From positions 1-45,587 of the forward strand of contig NZ_JAOCQE010000022.1 of assembly GCF_025290915.1 (NCBI RefSeq): a DNA stretch of 45,587 nt, given 5' to 3'. Positions 16,122 to 23,748 of this stretch are shown here, in pieces. The notes under the pieces are model-generated. The model was given only the letters and a program-made list of their open reading frames with translations. It was not told where the DNA came from and searched no databases. Source of the DNA: Streptomyces sp. 15-116A (GTDB lineage Bacteria > Actinomycetota > Actinomycetes > Streptomycetales > Streptomycetaceae). A program made the translations under genes and the position numbers. Position 1 is the stretch's first letter. Each line of letters opens with the position of its first letter.

Positions 16122-17346
16122 CCGACGCGGCCACGGTCACGATCGAGCGCACCTGCGCGATGATGTCGAGCCGGTTGCGCACGAACTCCGGGTCGGTGAC
16201 CTCGGTCGTGTTCCCCGCGCCGAACTGCAGCACGGGCGTGTGCACATGGCCCCCTGGCAGCGTGGCGTGCAGACCGAGGCGGTCGCGCAGGAGGGTGGCC
16301 CGGTAGGCGATCTCGTTGGAGAGGTAGTCACCGCCGCCGCCCGCGCGGGCCGTCGAGCCGGGTGTGGGTCCGCCGGGGCGGACGACGGGTTCCGTGCCGC
16401 CCGCCGGGATCTCGGTCACGCTGGTGTTGTCGTAGACCGGGAAGCGGCCCGTGTGCGCGGCCGCGATGTCCGCGTACGGCAGGGTGGTCGTCGTCCACTG
16501 CGGCTGCGTGGCCGGGTCGGTGACCGGGATCGTCTCGGTGCGGGAGACGTTCTCGTTGTCCGGGAAGCCGCCCCGCCAGGCCCCGTTGGTGCGCTCCACG
16601 TCGAAGCGGCCGACCCGGCCCTGGCTGACCGTGGTGAACAGGTCCACGCGCGGCAGATACGGCCGCAGCGTCCGCTCCACGGTCCCTTCGGCGAAGTCCC
16701 GCCAGCGCACCGGGAACATGGCCGTCTCGATACGCGCCGGCCCTTGCGCCGTCTCCACCACGGTGCCGTCGAGGGCGAGCGCGGTGGCGCCGGACGGGTT
16801 GGAGATCCGGATGTCCCGGTCCAGGGTGAACGGGTCGAATCCGGTGAGCAGGACGCGGCGCATGCCGTCGCCGTGCGGGTAGCGGAGGGTGCTCTGCCCG
16901 CGCGAGGTGCGCTCCAACTCCTCGATCAGACGCGACCGCTGCTCGTCCGTGAGCCCGAAGCGCGGCTCCCACGTGCGTACTTCACGCGTCATGCTCAGCC
17001 GCGCCCAGTACAGCGGCCGGTCGTCGTCCCGGCTGAGGTCCCCGCCCGCCGGACCCCGCCCCTGCGCCCGCGCGACCGCCCGGCGCCACAGCTCCGTCCC
17101 CTCCCGTACGACGAGCCGGCGGGCCTCGGCGTAGGACGGCGCGCGGTCCAGCGCCCGCGTGAACTCCCGTGTCACCGCGTCGAATCCGGAGCGCCGCAGG
17201 ATCTCCTGCGGGGCGGCTCGGTCCAGGCGCTGTTCCTCGACGGTGGGGGAGGGCGCGGCCGGCCGGGCGGCGGCGGTCGTGGGGGCGGTGAGCGAGGTCA
17301 GCAGGGCCAGGCCGAGCACACCGATGCCAACGCGCACGGATATCAC
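16093..17346 (-). CDS. secreted pyroglutamyl-peptidase (C15) homolog lacking the catalytic Cys
   Basis: A 417-residue protein with a signal peptide (MISVRVGIGVLGLALLTSLT, cleavage probably after AAA), a ~130-residue N-terminal region of unknown fold, then a C15 domain. Landmarks: RVLLTGFDPF, NPSG, GRVGRFDVERTN (Glu of the triad), and LPGGHVHTPVL (His). The catalytic Cys, normally in Y-x-C-N, is replaced: the sequence reads GGDYLSNEIAYR, so Ser stands at that position. Activity as a cysteine peptidase is therefore doubtful; a binding role or Ser-based chemistry is possible. GTG start with GGAAGG 10 nt upstream. The tail overlaps the lysE-type gene by 29 bp. Confidence 0.8.
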   Translation of the reverse strand: MISVRVGIGVLGLALLTSLTAPTTAAARPAAPSPTVEEQRLDRAAPQEILRRSGFDAVTREFTRALDRAPSYAEARRLVVREGTELWRRAVARAQGRGPAGGDLSRDDDRPLYWARLSMTREVRTWEPRFGLTDEQRSRLIEELERTSRGQSTLRYPHGDGMRRVLLTGFDPFTLDRDIRISNPSGATALALDGTVVETAQGPARIETAMFPVRWRDFAEGTVERTLRPYLPRVDLFTTVSQGRVGRFDVERTNGAWRGGFPDNENVSRTETIPVTDPATQPQWTTTTLPYADIAAAHTGRFPVYDNTSVTEIPAGGTEPVVRPGGPTPGSTARAGGGGDYLSNEIAYRATLLRDRLGLHATLPGGHVHTPVLQFGAGNTTEVTDPEFVRNRLDIIAQVRSIVTVAASASATERTRG

Positions 17347-17398
17347 GTCAGTTGGGCCTTCCGTCGTCGTGGGGTACGTACCGGAGGCCCGCAGTATG

Positions 17399-17962
17399 TC
17401 AGTCGCCCGGCTCCCCGAGCAGGGTCAGGAAGTCACGGAAGGCGCCGGGCATGTCCACCGACTCGGGGTCGAGCAGCCACTGGTACTGGAGCCCGTCCAG
17501 CAGGGCCACCAGCAGCGGCGCGGCCCGCTCCGGGGTCAGGCCGCTCGGGAGACGGTCGCCGTACTCGGCGCGCAGCACCTCCGCCATCCCGGCGCGGACC
17601 TGGACGTAGCGCTCGGTGAAGTACGCCCGCGCCGGATGTCCCTCGGTGACACTCTCGCCGAGCAGGGCGGAGAAGGTCTGGATGATGCCGGGGCGCATCG
17701 CGTTGTACTCGACGAGCGAGGCCAGCAGGTCCAGCCGGAACTGATGGGCGGGCAGCGCGTCCCAGCGGTCGCGTTCCTCCAGGACGGCGACGAGCAGCGC
17801 CTCCTTGGTGGGGAAGTAGTGCAGCAGCCCCTGCTGGGTGAGCCCGACCCGCTCCGCGACCGCCGCCAGACTCGCCGCCCGGTAACCGCGCTCGGCGATC
17901 ACCTCCAGGGCGGCCTGCACGATCTCCGCACGCCGCGCCTCGCTCCTGGCCCTGGTCGTCAT
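17399..17962 (-). CDS. TetR-family transcriptional regulator
   Basis: About 187 residues from the chosen ATG (MTTRARSEARRAEIV); ATG and GTG codons up to 33 nt upstream are alternatives. N-terminal helix-turn-helix: IVQAALEVIAERGYRAASLAAVAERVGLTQQGLLHYFPTKEALLVAVL in parts, the classic TetR pattern with LHYFPTKEALL. The ligand-binding C-terminal part resembles the BetI-like subgroup. A 16-bp palindrome lies 34-49 bp upstream, suiting autoregulation. Downstream on the same strand is the C15-peptidase homolog (52 bp gap), a possible target. Confidence 0.88.
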   Translation of the reverse strand: MTTRARSEARRAEIVQAALEVIAERGYRAASLAAVAERVGLTQQGLLHYFPTKEALLVAVLEERDRWDALPAHQFRLDLLASLVEYNAMRPGIIQTFSALLGESVTEGHPARAYFTERYVQVRAGMAEVLRAEYGDRLPSGLTPERAAPLLVALLDGLQYQWLLDPESVDMPGAFRDFLTLLGEPGD

Positions 17963-17995
17963 GCCGTCACCGTACGGCATTCCAGGACGGCCCAT

Positions 17996-18011
17996 GTTAC
18001 GCGTGCATAAC
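17996..18011. promoter_or_regulatory. candidate TetR operator
   Basis: GTTACGCGTGCATAAC is a quasi-palindrome with 12 of 16 positions symmetric (outer GTTA/TAAC perfect), 34 bp upstream of the tetR start. TetR regulators commonly bind such 15-16-bp sites at their own promoters. Confidence 0.5.
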
Positions 18012-18138
18012 GAAACCTACCGCCTCACTGTGGACATGTGTGTGAAGGGTTCGTACGGAGTCCCGGCCAGGACGCCGATCCCGGGCCGCGGGCCCCTGGC
18101 GGCGATTAACGTCGGAGCCCCGGGGGCATCCCCTGAGC

Positions 18139-18174
18139 AGCCCCGGTCCGGGACCCTGACCCCGGGCCGGGGCT
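18139..18174 (-). terminator. hairpin at the end of the SGNH lipoprotein gene
   Basis: AGCCCCGG (18139-18146) pairs with CCGGGGCT (18167-18174) and the stem continues inward through CCGGG/CCCGG after one mismatch, 13 bp in all. It starts at the stop codon of the minus-strand gene. No T-run follows. Confidence 0.6.
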
Positions 18175-19091
18175 CAGGGACGCGGCGGCTGCTTCGCCGT
18201 CACCGTGCGGTACGCGATCTCTGCGAGCCGCGCCTGGCCGTCGATGCTGGGGTGGAACCAGTCCCAGCGGCTCAATTGCGCCGTCCCGAAGCGGTACGCG
18301 TGCACCGCGCCGCCGTCGAAGCGGCACCGCCGGTCCTTCGCGCAGACCTCCGCCAGCACCTCGTTGTAGTCCTCCACCCGCTGGGCGACCGTCTCGCGCC
18401 GCGTGGTCGCCGCCGCGTCCAGCGCGTCCGGGTCGCCCAGCATCGACGGGCAGATGCCGAGCTTCCACACCTGCTTGCCCAGCGCACTGGTCCGCCCCTG
18501 CGACCACAGCCGCTTCAGATCGGGCACGCTCGCCACGTACACCTGCGCCTTGGGCAGCGCCTCGCGCAGCGTGCGCATCGCCTCCTCGAAGTCCGCGCGG
18601 AAGTCCGCCACCGGTGTCATCGCCGAGGTGCTCGCCCGGCAGGCGTCGTTCGCCCCGGCCATCACCGCCACCAGCTGCGGATCGCGCCGCACCGCCCGGG
18701 CCATCTGCGCGGGCAGATCCGCCATCCGCGCCCCGGTCACCGCGTAGTTCCAGCTCCGCTCGGCCGCCCCCGCCTTCCCCAGCAGCCGCACCGCCAGCGA
18801 GTCCACCCGCTCACTGCTGCCCGTCGCCCACGACACCTCCGGACAGTCCGTCAGCACCGCACAGGCATCAAAACCCCGCGTGATGGAGTCACCCACCGCC
18901 GCCACCGACGCCGGGCTGGTGTCCCACACCGGCGTCGGCTTCGGCGAGGGCCTGCCCCGCTTCGCCTCCGTACCCGACGGGGCCGGCGCGTCCCCGCCGA
19001 CGGCATCGCAGCCCGCCACGCCCAGCACACCGGCCGTCAGCGCGGCGAGCACGGCCGCCCACGAGCGGCGCCTCCGCGTCCCCTGGTGCAC
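18174..19091 (-). CDS. SGNH/GDSL-family hydrolase, lipoprotein
   Basis: Esterase/lipase-type hydrolase anchored outside the cell, 305 residues. From the GTG start (MHQGTRRRRSWAAVLAALTA; GGGGAGG 8 nt upstream) a signal peptide leads to lipobox VAGC with Cys near 27. Catalytic blocks: AAVGDSITRGFDAC (Ser), VMAGANDAC (Gly/Asn oxyanion block), and DWFHPSIDGQ (Asp-x-x-His). Extra cysteines (TDCPE, GICPS, EVCAKDRRC) suggest disulfides, consistent with extracellular location. Substrate unknown. An in-frame upstream GTG would add 14 residues of non-signal sequence and is less likely. Confidence 0.86.
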   Translation of the reverse strand: MHQGTRRRRSWAAVLAALTAGVLGVAGCDAVGGDAPAPSGTEAKRGRPSPKPTPVWDTSPASVAAVGDSITRGFDACAVLTDCPEVSWATGSSERVDSLAVRLLGKAGAAERSWNYAVTGARMADLPAQMARAVRRDPQLVAVMAGANDACRASTSAMTPVADFRADFEEAMRTLREALPKAQVYVASVPDLKRLWSQGRTSALGKQVWKLGICPSMLGDPDALDAAATTRRETVAQRVEDYNEVLAEVCAKDRRCRFDGGAVHAYRFGTAQLSRWDWFHPSIDGQARLAEIAYRTVTAKQPPRP

Positions 19092-19350
19092 TTCCGTCGC
19101 CTCCCCGCGCGTCGTGACATCACCGTCCCCCACCCATGAACAACGCACAGGGGTTCCCGCGCGACCGCAGGGAACGTCCCGCACCCGTACAAGCGTCCTG
19201 CCGGGTGAATGGTGAAAGTTTCCCGGCACCGGGACCGACGGTACGTCACACTCCTTGCGCCGCCGCAGGGTAGCCTCGCCATCAACGTGGCCTGCCCGGC
19301 CACCACCGTCCGCCCGTTGTCAAGATGTCCCGCTCAGCCCGGAGGTTCCG

Positions 19351-19845
19351 GTGACGACACGTGGAGTTCTGTACGTGCACTCCGCGCCGCGCGCGCTGTG
19401 CCCGCACGTCGAGTGGGCCGTCGCCGGGGTGCTCGGCACGCGCGTGAGCCTGGACTGGATCCGCCAGCCCGCCGCCCCCGGCACCTGGCGCGCGGAGTTC
19501 TCCTGGCAGGGCCAGCCCGGCACCGCCTCCAAACTCGCCTCCGCCCTGCGCGGCTGGCATCTGCTCCGCTTCGAGGTCACCGCCGAGCCGTCCCCCAGCG
19601 CCGAGGGCGAGCGCTACAGCTGCACCCCCGACCTCGGCATCTTCCACGCGGTCACGGGCATCCATGGCGACATCCTCATCCCCGAGGACCGCCTCCGCGC
19701 AGCACTGCAACGCTCCAGGACCGACGAAACAGACCTGGAAGCGGAGATCGCCCGCCTCCTCGGCAAGCCCTGGGACGACGAACTGGAACCCTTCCGCTAC
19801 GCAGGCGAGGGAGCCCCGGTCCGCTGGTTGCACCAGGTGGTCTGA
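19351..19845 (+). CDS. DUF3145 domain-containing protein
   Basis: Cytosolic protein of 164 residues, full length for the DUF3145 family of actinobacteria. GTG start with GGAGG 5 nt upstream. It begins MTTRGVLYVHSAPRALCPHVEW and contains SLDWIRQPAAPGTWRAEFSW, GTASKLASALRGWHLLRFEVT and a C-terminal ELEPFRYAGEGAPVRWLHQV, all conserved in the family. Function unknown. It converges on fabF, with a repeat and a hairpin between. The gene-free 19092-19350 upstream holds no clear promoter motif that I can support. Confidence 0.85.
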   Translation: MTTRGVLYVHSAPRALCPHVEWAVAGVLGTRVSLDWIRQPAAPGTWRAEFSWQGQPGTASKLASALRGWHLLRFEVTAEPSPSAEGERYSCTPDLGIFHAVTGIHGDILIPEDRLRAALQRSRTDETDLEAEIARLLGKPWDDELEPFRYAGEGAPVRWLHQVV

Positions 19846-19875
19846 CAGCCCCTCCTCAACAGGCGCGAGGTCAGC

Positions 19876-19926
19876 CCCCTAGGGGCGCGGGGAACTGCGC
19901 GACCAGTCACAAACGGCCCGCACTCG
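19876..19926. repeat. Streptomyces-type GC-rich intergenic repeat (copy B)
   Basis: CCCCTAGGGGCGCGGGG then AACTGCGCGACCAGTCAC and CGGCCCGCA. The 20-bp core GGGGCGCGGGGAACTGCGCG is at 19882-19901. It lies 30 bp after the DUF3145 stop, on the same strand sense as the gene. Confidence 0.8.
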
Positions 19927-19950
19927 GCAGACCACAGACCCCCAACGGCG

Positions 19951-19983
19951 ATGGCCCGAACTCCACCACGGAGTCCGGGCCAT
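19951..19983. terminator. bidirectional terminator hairpin between DUF3145 gene and fabF
   Basis: ATGGCCCG (19951-19958) pairs with CGGGCCAT (19976-19983) and inner ACTCC pairs with GGAGT around an ACCAC loop; 13 bp with one A/C mismatch. It sits 18 bp beyond the fabF stop. Confidence 0.8.
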
Positions 19984-20001
19984 TCTCAGCCAACGGCGCT
20001 G

Positions 20002-21273
20002 TCACACAGTACGGAACGCCAGAACGACGTTGTGCCCACCGAAGCCGAACGAGTCATTGAGGGCAGCGATCCTGCCCTCAACCGGCAGCTTCCGAGCCTC
20101 ACCGCGCACCACATCCGCATGCGCCTCAGCCTCAGGATCGATGTTCTCCACATTGATCGTCGGCGGAGCCACCCGGTGATACAGCGCGAGCACGGTCGCC
20201 ACCGACTCGACACCCCCCGCACCACCGAGCAGATGTCCGGTCATCGACTTCGTCGCCGACACCGCCATGTGGTCGGCGTCGTCACCGAACACCTTCCGCA
20301 GCGCCTTCAGCTCAGCGATGTCACCCGCCGGCGTAGACGTAGCGTGAGCGTTGACGTGCACGATCTCCGCCGGATCCAGGTCGGTCCGCTCCAGCAGGTT
20401 CTGCAGGGCGTGCGAGATGCCCCGCCCCTCCGGCTCCGGCTGCACGATGTCGTGGCTGTCGGCGGAGATACCCTGCCCGACCGCCTCCGCGTACACCCGC
20501 GCCCCGCGCTTCGCCGCGTGCTCGGCGGACTCCAGGACGATCACACCGGCGCCCTCGCCGAGGACGAAGCCGTCGCGGGCCACGTCGTACGGACGCGACG
20601 CGCCCTGCGGGTCGTCGTTGTTCTTGCTCATCGCCATCATGTTGCCGAACGCGGCGATCGGCAGCGGGTGGATCGCCGCCTCCGTACCACCCGCGACGAC
20701 GACGTCGGCGCGGCCGGTGCGGATCATCTCGATGGCGTAGCCGATGGCCTCCGCGCCCGACGCGCACGCCGAGACCGGCGTGTGCACGCCCGCGCGGGCG
20801 CCCACGAACAGGCCCACGTTGGCCGAGGGGCTGTTCGGCATGAGCATCGGCACGGTGTGCGGGGAGACGCGGCGGACGCCCTTCTCCTTCAGCACGTCGT
20901 ACTGGTCCAGCAGCGTCGTCACGCCGCCGATGCCGGAGGCGATGACCGCGCCCAGACGGTCGGGGTCGACGTCCGCGCCCTCACCGGCCTTCGCCTCGAA
21001 ACCGGCGTCGGCCCACGCCTCCTTCGCCGCGACCAGCGCGAACTGCGCCGAGCGGTCCAGGCGGCGGGCCTGCGGCCGGGGGATGACCTCGGTGGGTTCC
21101 ACGGCCACGGGGGCCGCGATACGGACCGCCTGCTCGGCGGCCCACTCCTGCTCCAGGGGCTTGACGCCGGAACGTCCGGCGACCAGGCCCTCCCAGGTAG
21201 AGGCTGCGTCGCCACCCAGCGGTGTGGTTGCGCCGATACCGGTGACGACCACGGTGCGATTGGTCGAGCTCAC
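20002..21273 (-). CDS. fabF: 3-oxoacyl-[acyl-carrier-protein] synthase II
   Basis: Elongating condensing enzyme of type II fatty acid synthesis: joins malonyl-ACP to acyl-ACP with loss of CO2. The 423 residues show the thiolase fold with catalytic Cys in VSACASGAEAIGY (about 170), His in NAHATSTPAGD and His in KSMTGHLLGGAGG, the Cys-His-His triad of FabF. Starts MSSTNRTVVVTGIGATTPLGG at a GTG with GGAGAAAG upstream. Last gene of fabD-fabH-acpP-fabF; a hairpin in the 87-bp gap after acpP may lower its expression relative to ACP. Confidence 0.97.
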   Translation of the reverse strand: MSSTNRTVVVTGIGATTPLGGDAASTWEGLVAGRSGVKPLEQEWAAEQAVRIAAPVAVEPTEVIPRPQARRLDRSAQFALVAAKEAWADAGFEAKAGEGADVDPDRLGAVIASGIGGVTTLLDQYDVLKEKGVRRVSPHTVPMLMPNSPSANVGLFVGARAGVHTPVSACASGAEAIGYAIEMIRTGRADVVVAGGTEAAIHPLPIAAFGNMMAMSKNNDDPQGASRPYDVARDGFVLGEGAGVIVLESAEHAAKRGARVYAEAVGQGISADSHDIVQPEPEGRGISHALQNLLERTDLDPAEIVHVNAHATSTPAGDIAELKALRKVFGDDADHMAVSATKSMTGHLLGGAGGVESVATVLALYHRVAPPTINVENIDPEAEAHADVVRGEARKLPVEGRIAALNDSFGFGGHNVVLAFRTV

Positions 21274-21311
21274 GGGAATTCTTTCTCCAACGGATACGAG
21301 GATTCGTACGG

Positions 21312-21329
21312 CGCCACCGCCGGGTGGCG
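21312..21329 (-). terminator. small hairpin between acpP and fabF
   Basis: CGCCACC (21312-21318) pairs with GGTGGCG (21323-21329) around a 4-nt loop, in the acpP-fabF gap. It could be a partial terminator or mRNA-stability hairpin that raises acpP transcript over fabF. Inference from position. Confidence 0.4.
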
Positions 21330-21360
21330 GGGCAGTCAGCCCAGAGGCTTGATCGGGTGA

Positions 21361-21609
21361 TCAGGCCTGGTGCTTGAGGATGTAGTCGGTCGCGTCGCCG
21401 ACGGTCTTGAGGTTCTTGACGTCGTCGTCCGGGATCTTGACGTCGAAGCGCTCTTCGGCGGCGACGACGACCTCGACCATGGACAGCGAGTCGACGTCCA
21501 GGTCGTCGGTGAAGGACTTGTCCAGCTGGACGTCCTCAACCGGGATGCCGGCGATCTCGTTCACGATCTCCGCGAGACCGGCGACGATCTCTTCCTGAGT
21601 GGCGGCCAT
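21361..21609 (-). CDS. acpP: acyl carrier protein
   Basis: Carries the growing acyl chain on a phosphopantetheine arm. 82 residues, acidic, with the attachment Ser in DVDSLSMVEVV (about 41). N-terminus MAATQEEIVAGLAEIVNEIAGI, C-terminus GDATDYILKHQA, as in Streptomyces fatty-acid ACPs. AAGGAG precedes the ATG. It lies between fabH and fabF, with hairpin-forming sequence on both sides. Confidence 0.97.
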   Translation of the reverse strand: MAATQEEIVAGLAEIVNEIAGIPVEDVQLDKSFTDDLDVDSLSMVEVVVAAEERFDVKIPDDDVKNLKTVGDATDYILKHQA

Positions 21610-21678
21610 GTCGGCGCTCCTTCGTTGTGATTCCAGAGGGTGTGGCGCCCGCCGCGTCAGCGGCAGGTGTTGCGGTGA

Positions 21679-21706
21679 CCGTGCCGAACCGAATGATCCG
21701 GCACGG
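21679..21706 (-). terminator. hairpin between fabH and acpP
   Basis: CCGTGCCG (21679-21686) pairs with CGGCACGG (21699-21706) around a 12-nt loop, directly after the fabH stop. It could be a partial terminator or an RNA-processing or stability element at the 5' side of the acpP message. Confidence 0.4.
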
Positions 21707-21711
21707 AGTGC

Positions 21712-22713
21712 CTAGGGGAGGGTAACGACAGTCGCGGCGTAGACGAGACCCGCCCCGAAGCCGATGACGAGCGCGGTGTCGCCGCTCTTCGCCTCGCCGG
21801 TCGCCAGGAGCCGCTCCATCGCGAGCGGGATCGAGGCGGCCGAGGTGTTGCCGGTGGTGCGGATGTCACGGGCGACCGTGACGTGCTCCGGCAGTTTGAG
21901 GGTCTTCACCATCGAGTCGATGATCCGCACGTTGGCCTGGTGCGGGATGAAGACGTCCAGGTCGTCCGGGGCGATACCGGCCGCGTCCAGCGCCTGCTGG
22001 GCGACCTTCGCCATCTCGAACACGGCCCAGCGGAACACCGCCTGGCCCTCCTGCGTGATCGCAGGGAACTTGTCGACCGTGCCGGTGCGGTAGTCCGTCC
22101 ACGGAACGGTCTGCTTGATGGTGTCGGACTTGTCGCCCTCCGAGCCCCACACGGTCGGGCCGATCGCGGGCTCCTGCGAGGGGCCGACGACGACCGCGCC
22201 GGCGCCGTCACCGAACAGGAAGGCCGTCGCCCGGTCCTCCAGGTCGGTCAGGTCGCTCAGCCGCTCCACGCCGATGACGAGGACGTACTCCGCCGAACCC
22301 TCGACGATCATGCCCTTGGCGAGGGTGAGGCCGTAGCCGAAGCCCGCGCAGCCCGCCGAGATGTCGAACGCGGCGGCCTTGTCCGTGCCCAGCTTGTCGG
22401 CGATCTCGGTGGCGACCGCCGGGGTCTGCTGGAAGTGCGAGACCGTGGAGACGATCACGCCGCCGATCTGCTCGGCGGAGATGCCCGCGTCGGCGAGGGC
22501 CTTGCCGGACGCCTCCAGCGACATCGCGGTGACGGTCTCCTCGTCGGACGCCCAGTGCCGGGTCTCGATGCCGGAACGGGAGCGGATCCACTCGTCGGAG
22601 GAGTCGATCGTCTCGAGGATCACCTCGTTCGGCACGACCCGGGTGGGCCGGTAGCCGCCCACGCCGAGAATGCGCGCGTACGGGGCGCCCTTGCTGGGCT
22701 TGATCTTCGCCAT
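21712..22713 (-). CDS. fabH: 3-oxoacyl-[acyl-carrier-protein] synthase III
   Basis: Initiates fatty acid synthesis by condensing a starter acyl-CoA (often branched in Streptomyces) with malonyl-ACP. 333 residues. Catalytic Cys in DISAGCAGFGYGL, His in FIPHQANVRI and Asn in TGNTSAASIPLA form the FabH triad. ATG with AAGGAG 9 nt upstream. Follows fabD by 22 bp, so both are on one transcript. Confidence 0.97.
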   Translation of the reverse strand: MAKIKPSKGAPYARILGVGGYRPTRVVPNEVILETIDSSDEWIRSRSGIETRHWASDEETVTAMSLEASGKALADAGISAEQIGGVIVSTVSHFQQTPAVATEIADKLGTDKAAAFDISAGCAGFGYGLTLAKGMIVEGSAEYVLVIGVERLSDLTDLEDRATAFLFGDGAGAVVVGPSQEPAIGPTVWGSEGDKSDTIKQTVPWTDYRTGTVDKFPAITQEGQAVFRWAVFEMAKVAQQALDAAGIAPDDLDVFIPHQANVRIIDSMVKTLKLPEHVTVARDIRTTGNTSAASIPLAMERLLATGEAKSGDTALVIGFGAGLVYAATVVTLP

Positions 22714-22735
22714 GCGGGTGGGCTCCTTAAGGCGA

Positions 22736-23665
22736 TCAGGCGGCGTGCTCGGCGATGAGCTCGCGGGCCGCGTCGAGGTCGGCGGGGGTCTTCAGGGCCA
22801 GCGTCTTCACGCCGGGCAGCGCACGCTTGGCGAGGCCGGTCAGGGTGCCGCCCGGGCAGACCTCGAGCAGCGCGGTGACCCCGAGCTCCTTGAACGTCTC
22901 CATGCACAGGTCCCAGCGCACCGGGTTCGCCACCTGGCCGACCAGACGCTGAAGCACCTCGGCGCCGGTCGCGACGGCCTGGCCGTCCTTGTTCGACACG
23001 TAGGTGACCTGCGGGTCGCCCGGGGTGAGGTCCGCGGCGGCCTTCGCCAGCGTGTCGACCGCCGGGGCCATGTGGTGCGTGTGGAAGGCACCGGCGACCT
23101 TCAGCGCGACGACCTTGCGCACACCCTCGGGCTTGTCCGCCTCCAGCGCGGCCAGCTGCTCCTTGGTGCCGGCCGCGACGATCTGGCCCGCGCCGTTGAT
23201 GTTCGCCGGGGTCAGGCCCAGCTTCTCCAGATGCGGCACGGTCACCTCGGGGGCGCCGCCGAGCAGCGCCGCCATGCCGGTCTCCGTGATCGCGGCGGCG
23301 TCGGCCATGGCCAGACCCCGCTTGCGGACCAGGCTCAGCGCGGACTTGTCGTCCAGGACGCCCGCGAAGGCGGCGGCGGTGATCTCACCGACGCTGTGAC
23401 CGGCGACGGCGCCCGGGGCGATCTGGGCGATGTCACCGAGTGCCGACGCCGACAGCAGTCCGGCCGCGACCAGCAGCGGCTGGGCGATTGCCGTGTCGCG
23501 GATCGCGTCCGCGTCGGCCCGCGTGCCGTAGTGGGCGAGGTCGAGGCCGATGACGTCGGACCACGCGGCGACGCGGTCGGCGGCGCCGGGGAGTTCGAGC
23601 CATTCAGTCAGGAAGCCGGGCGTCTGGGCGCCCTGGCCGGGAGCGACGAGTACGAGCACTCTCAC
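22736..23665 (-). CDS. fabD: malonyl-CoA:ACP transacylase
   Basis: Loads malonate onto ACP. 309 residues. N-terminal MRVLVLVAPGQGAQTPGF (oxyanion loop GQGAQ), nucleophilic Ser in AGHSVGEITAA, His in GAFHTHHMAPA. GTG start; a second in-frame GTG is 6 nt downstream. Purine-rich AAGAGAGA precedes both. First gene of the fab operon; the 83-bp gap to fasR holds an inverted repeat suited to the FasR activator. Confidence 0.96.
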   Translation of the reverse strand: MRVLVLVAPGQGAQTPGFLTEWLELPGAADRVAAWSDVIGLDLAHYGTRADADAIRDTAIAQPLLVAAGLLSASALGDIAQIAPGAVAGHSVGEITAAAFAGVLDDKSALSLVRKRGLAMADAAAITETGMAALLGGAPEVTVPHLEKLGLTPANINGAGQIVAAGTKEQLAALEADKPEGVRKVVALKVAGAFHTHHMAPAVDTLAKAAADLTPGDPQVTYVSNKDGQAVATGAEVLQRLVGQVANPVRWDLCMETFKELGVTALLEVCPGGTLTGLAKRALPGVKTLALKTPADLDAARELIAEHAA

Positions 23666-23725
23666 ACTCTCTCTTGGGGACGGCCGAAGCCGCCCGTGAG
23701 GACAAGGACGAAGAACACGAAGGGG

Positions 23726-23746
23726 TTTTGTGGAGCCCCGACAAAA
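23726..23746 (-). promoter_or_regulatory. palindrome in the fasR-fabD gap, candidate FasR binding site
   Basis: TTTTGT (23726-23731), 9-nt spacer, ACAAAA (23741-23746): perfect 6-bp half-sites, 61-81 bp upstream of the fabD start and just after the fasR stop. FasR of Streptomyces is known to activate this fab operon from its promoter region; that this palindrome is the contact site is my inference. Confidence 0.6.
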
Positions 23747-23748
23747 GA

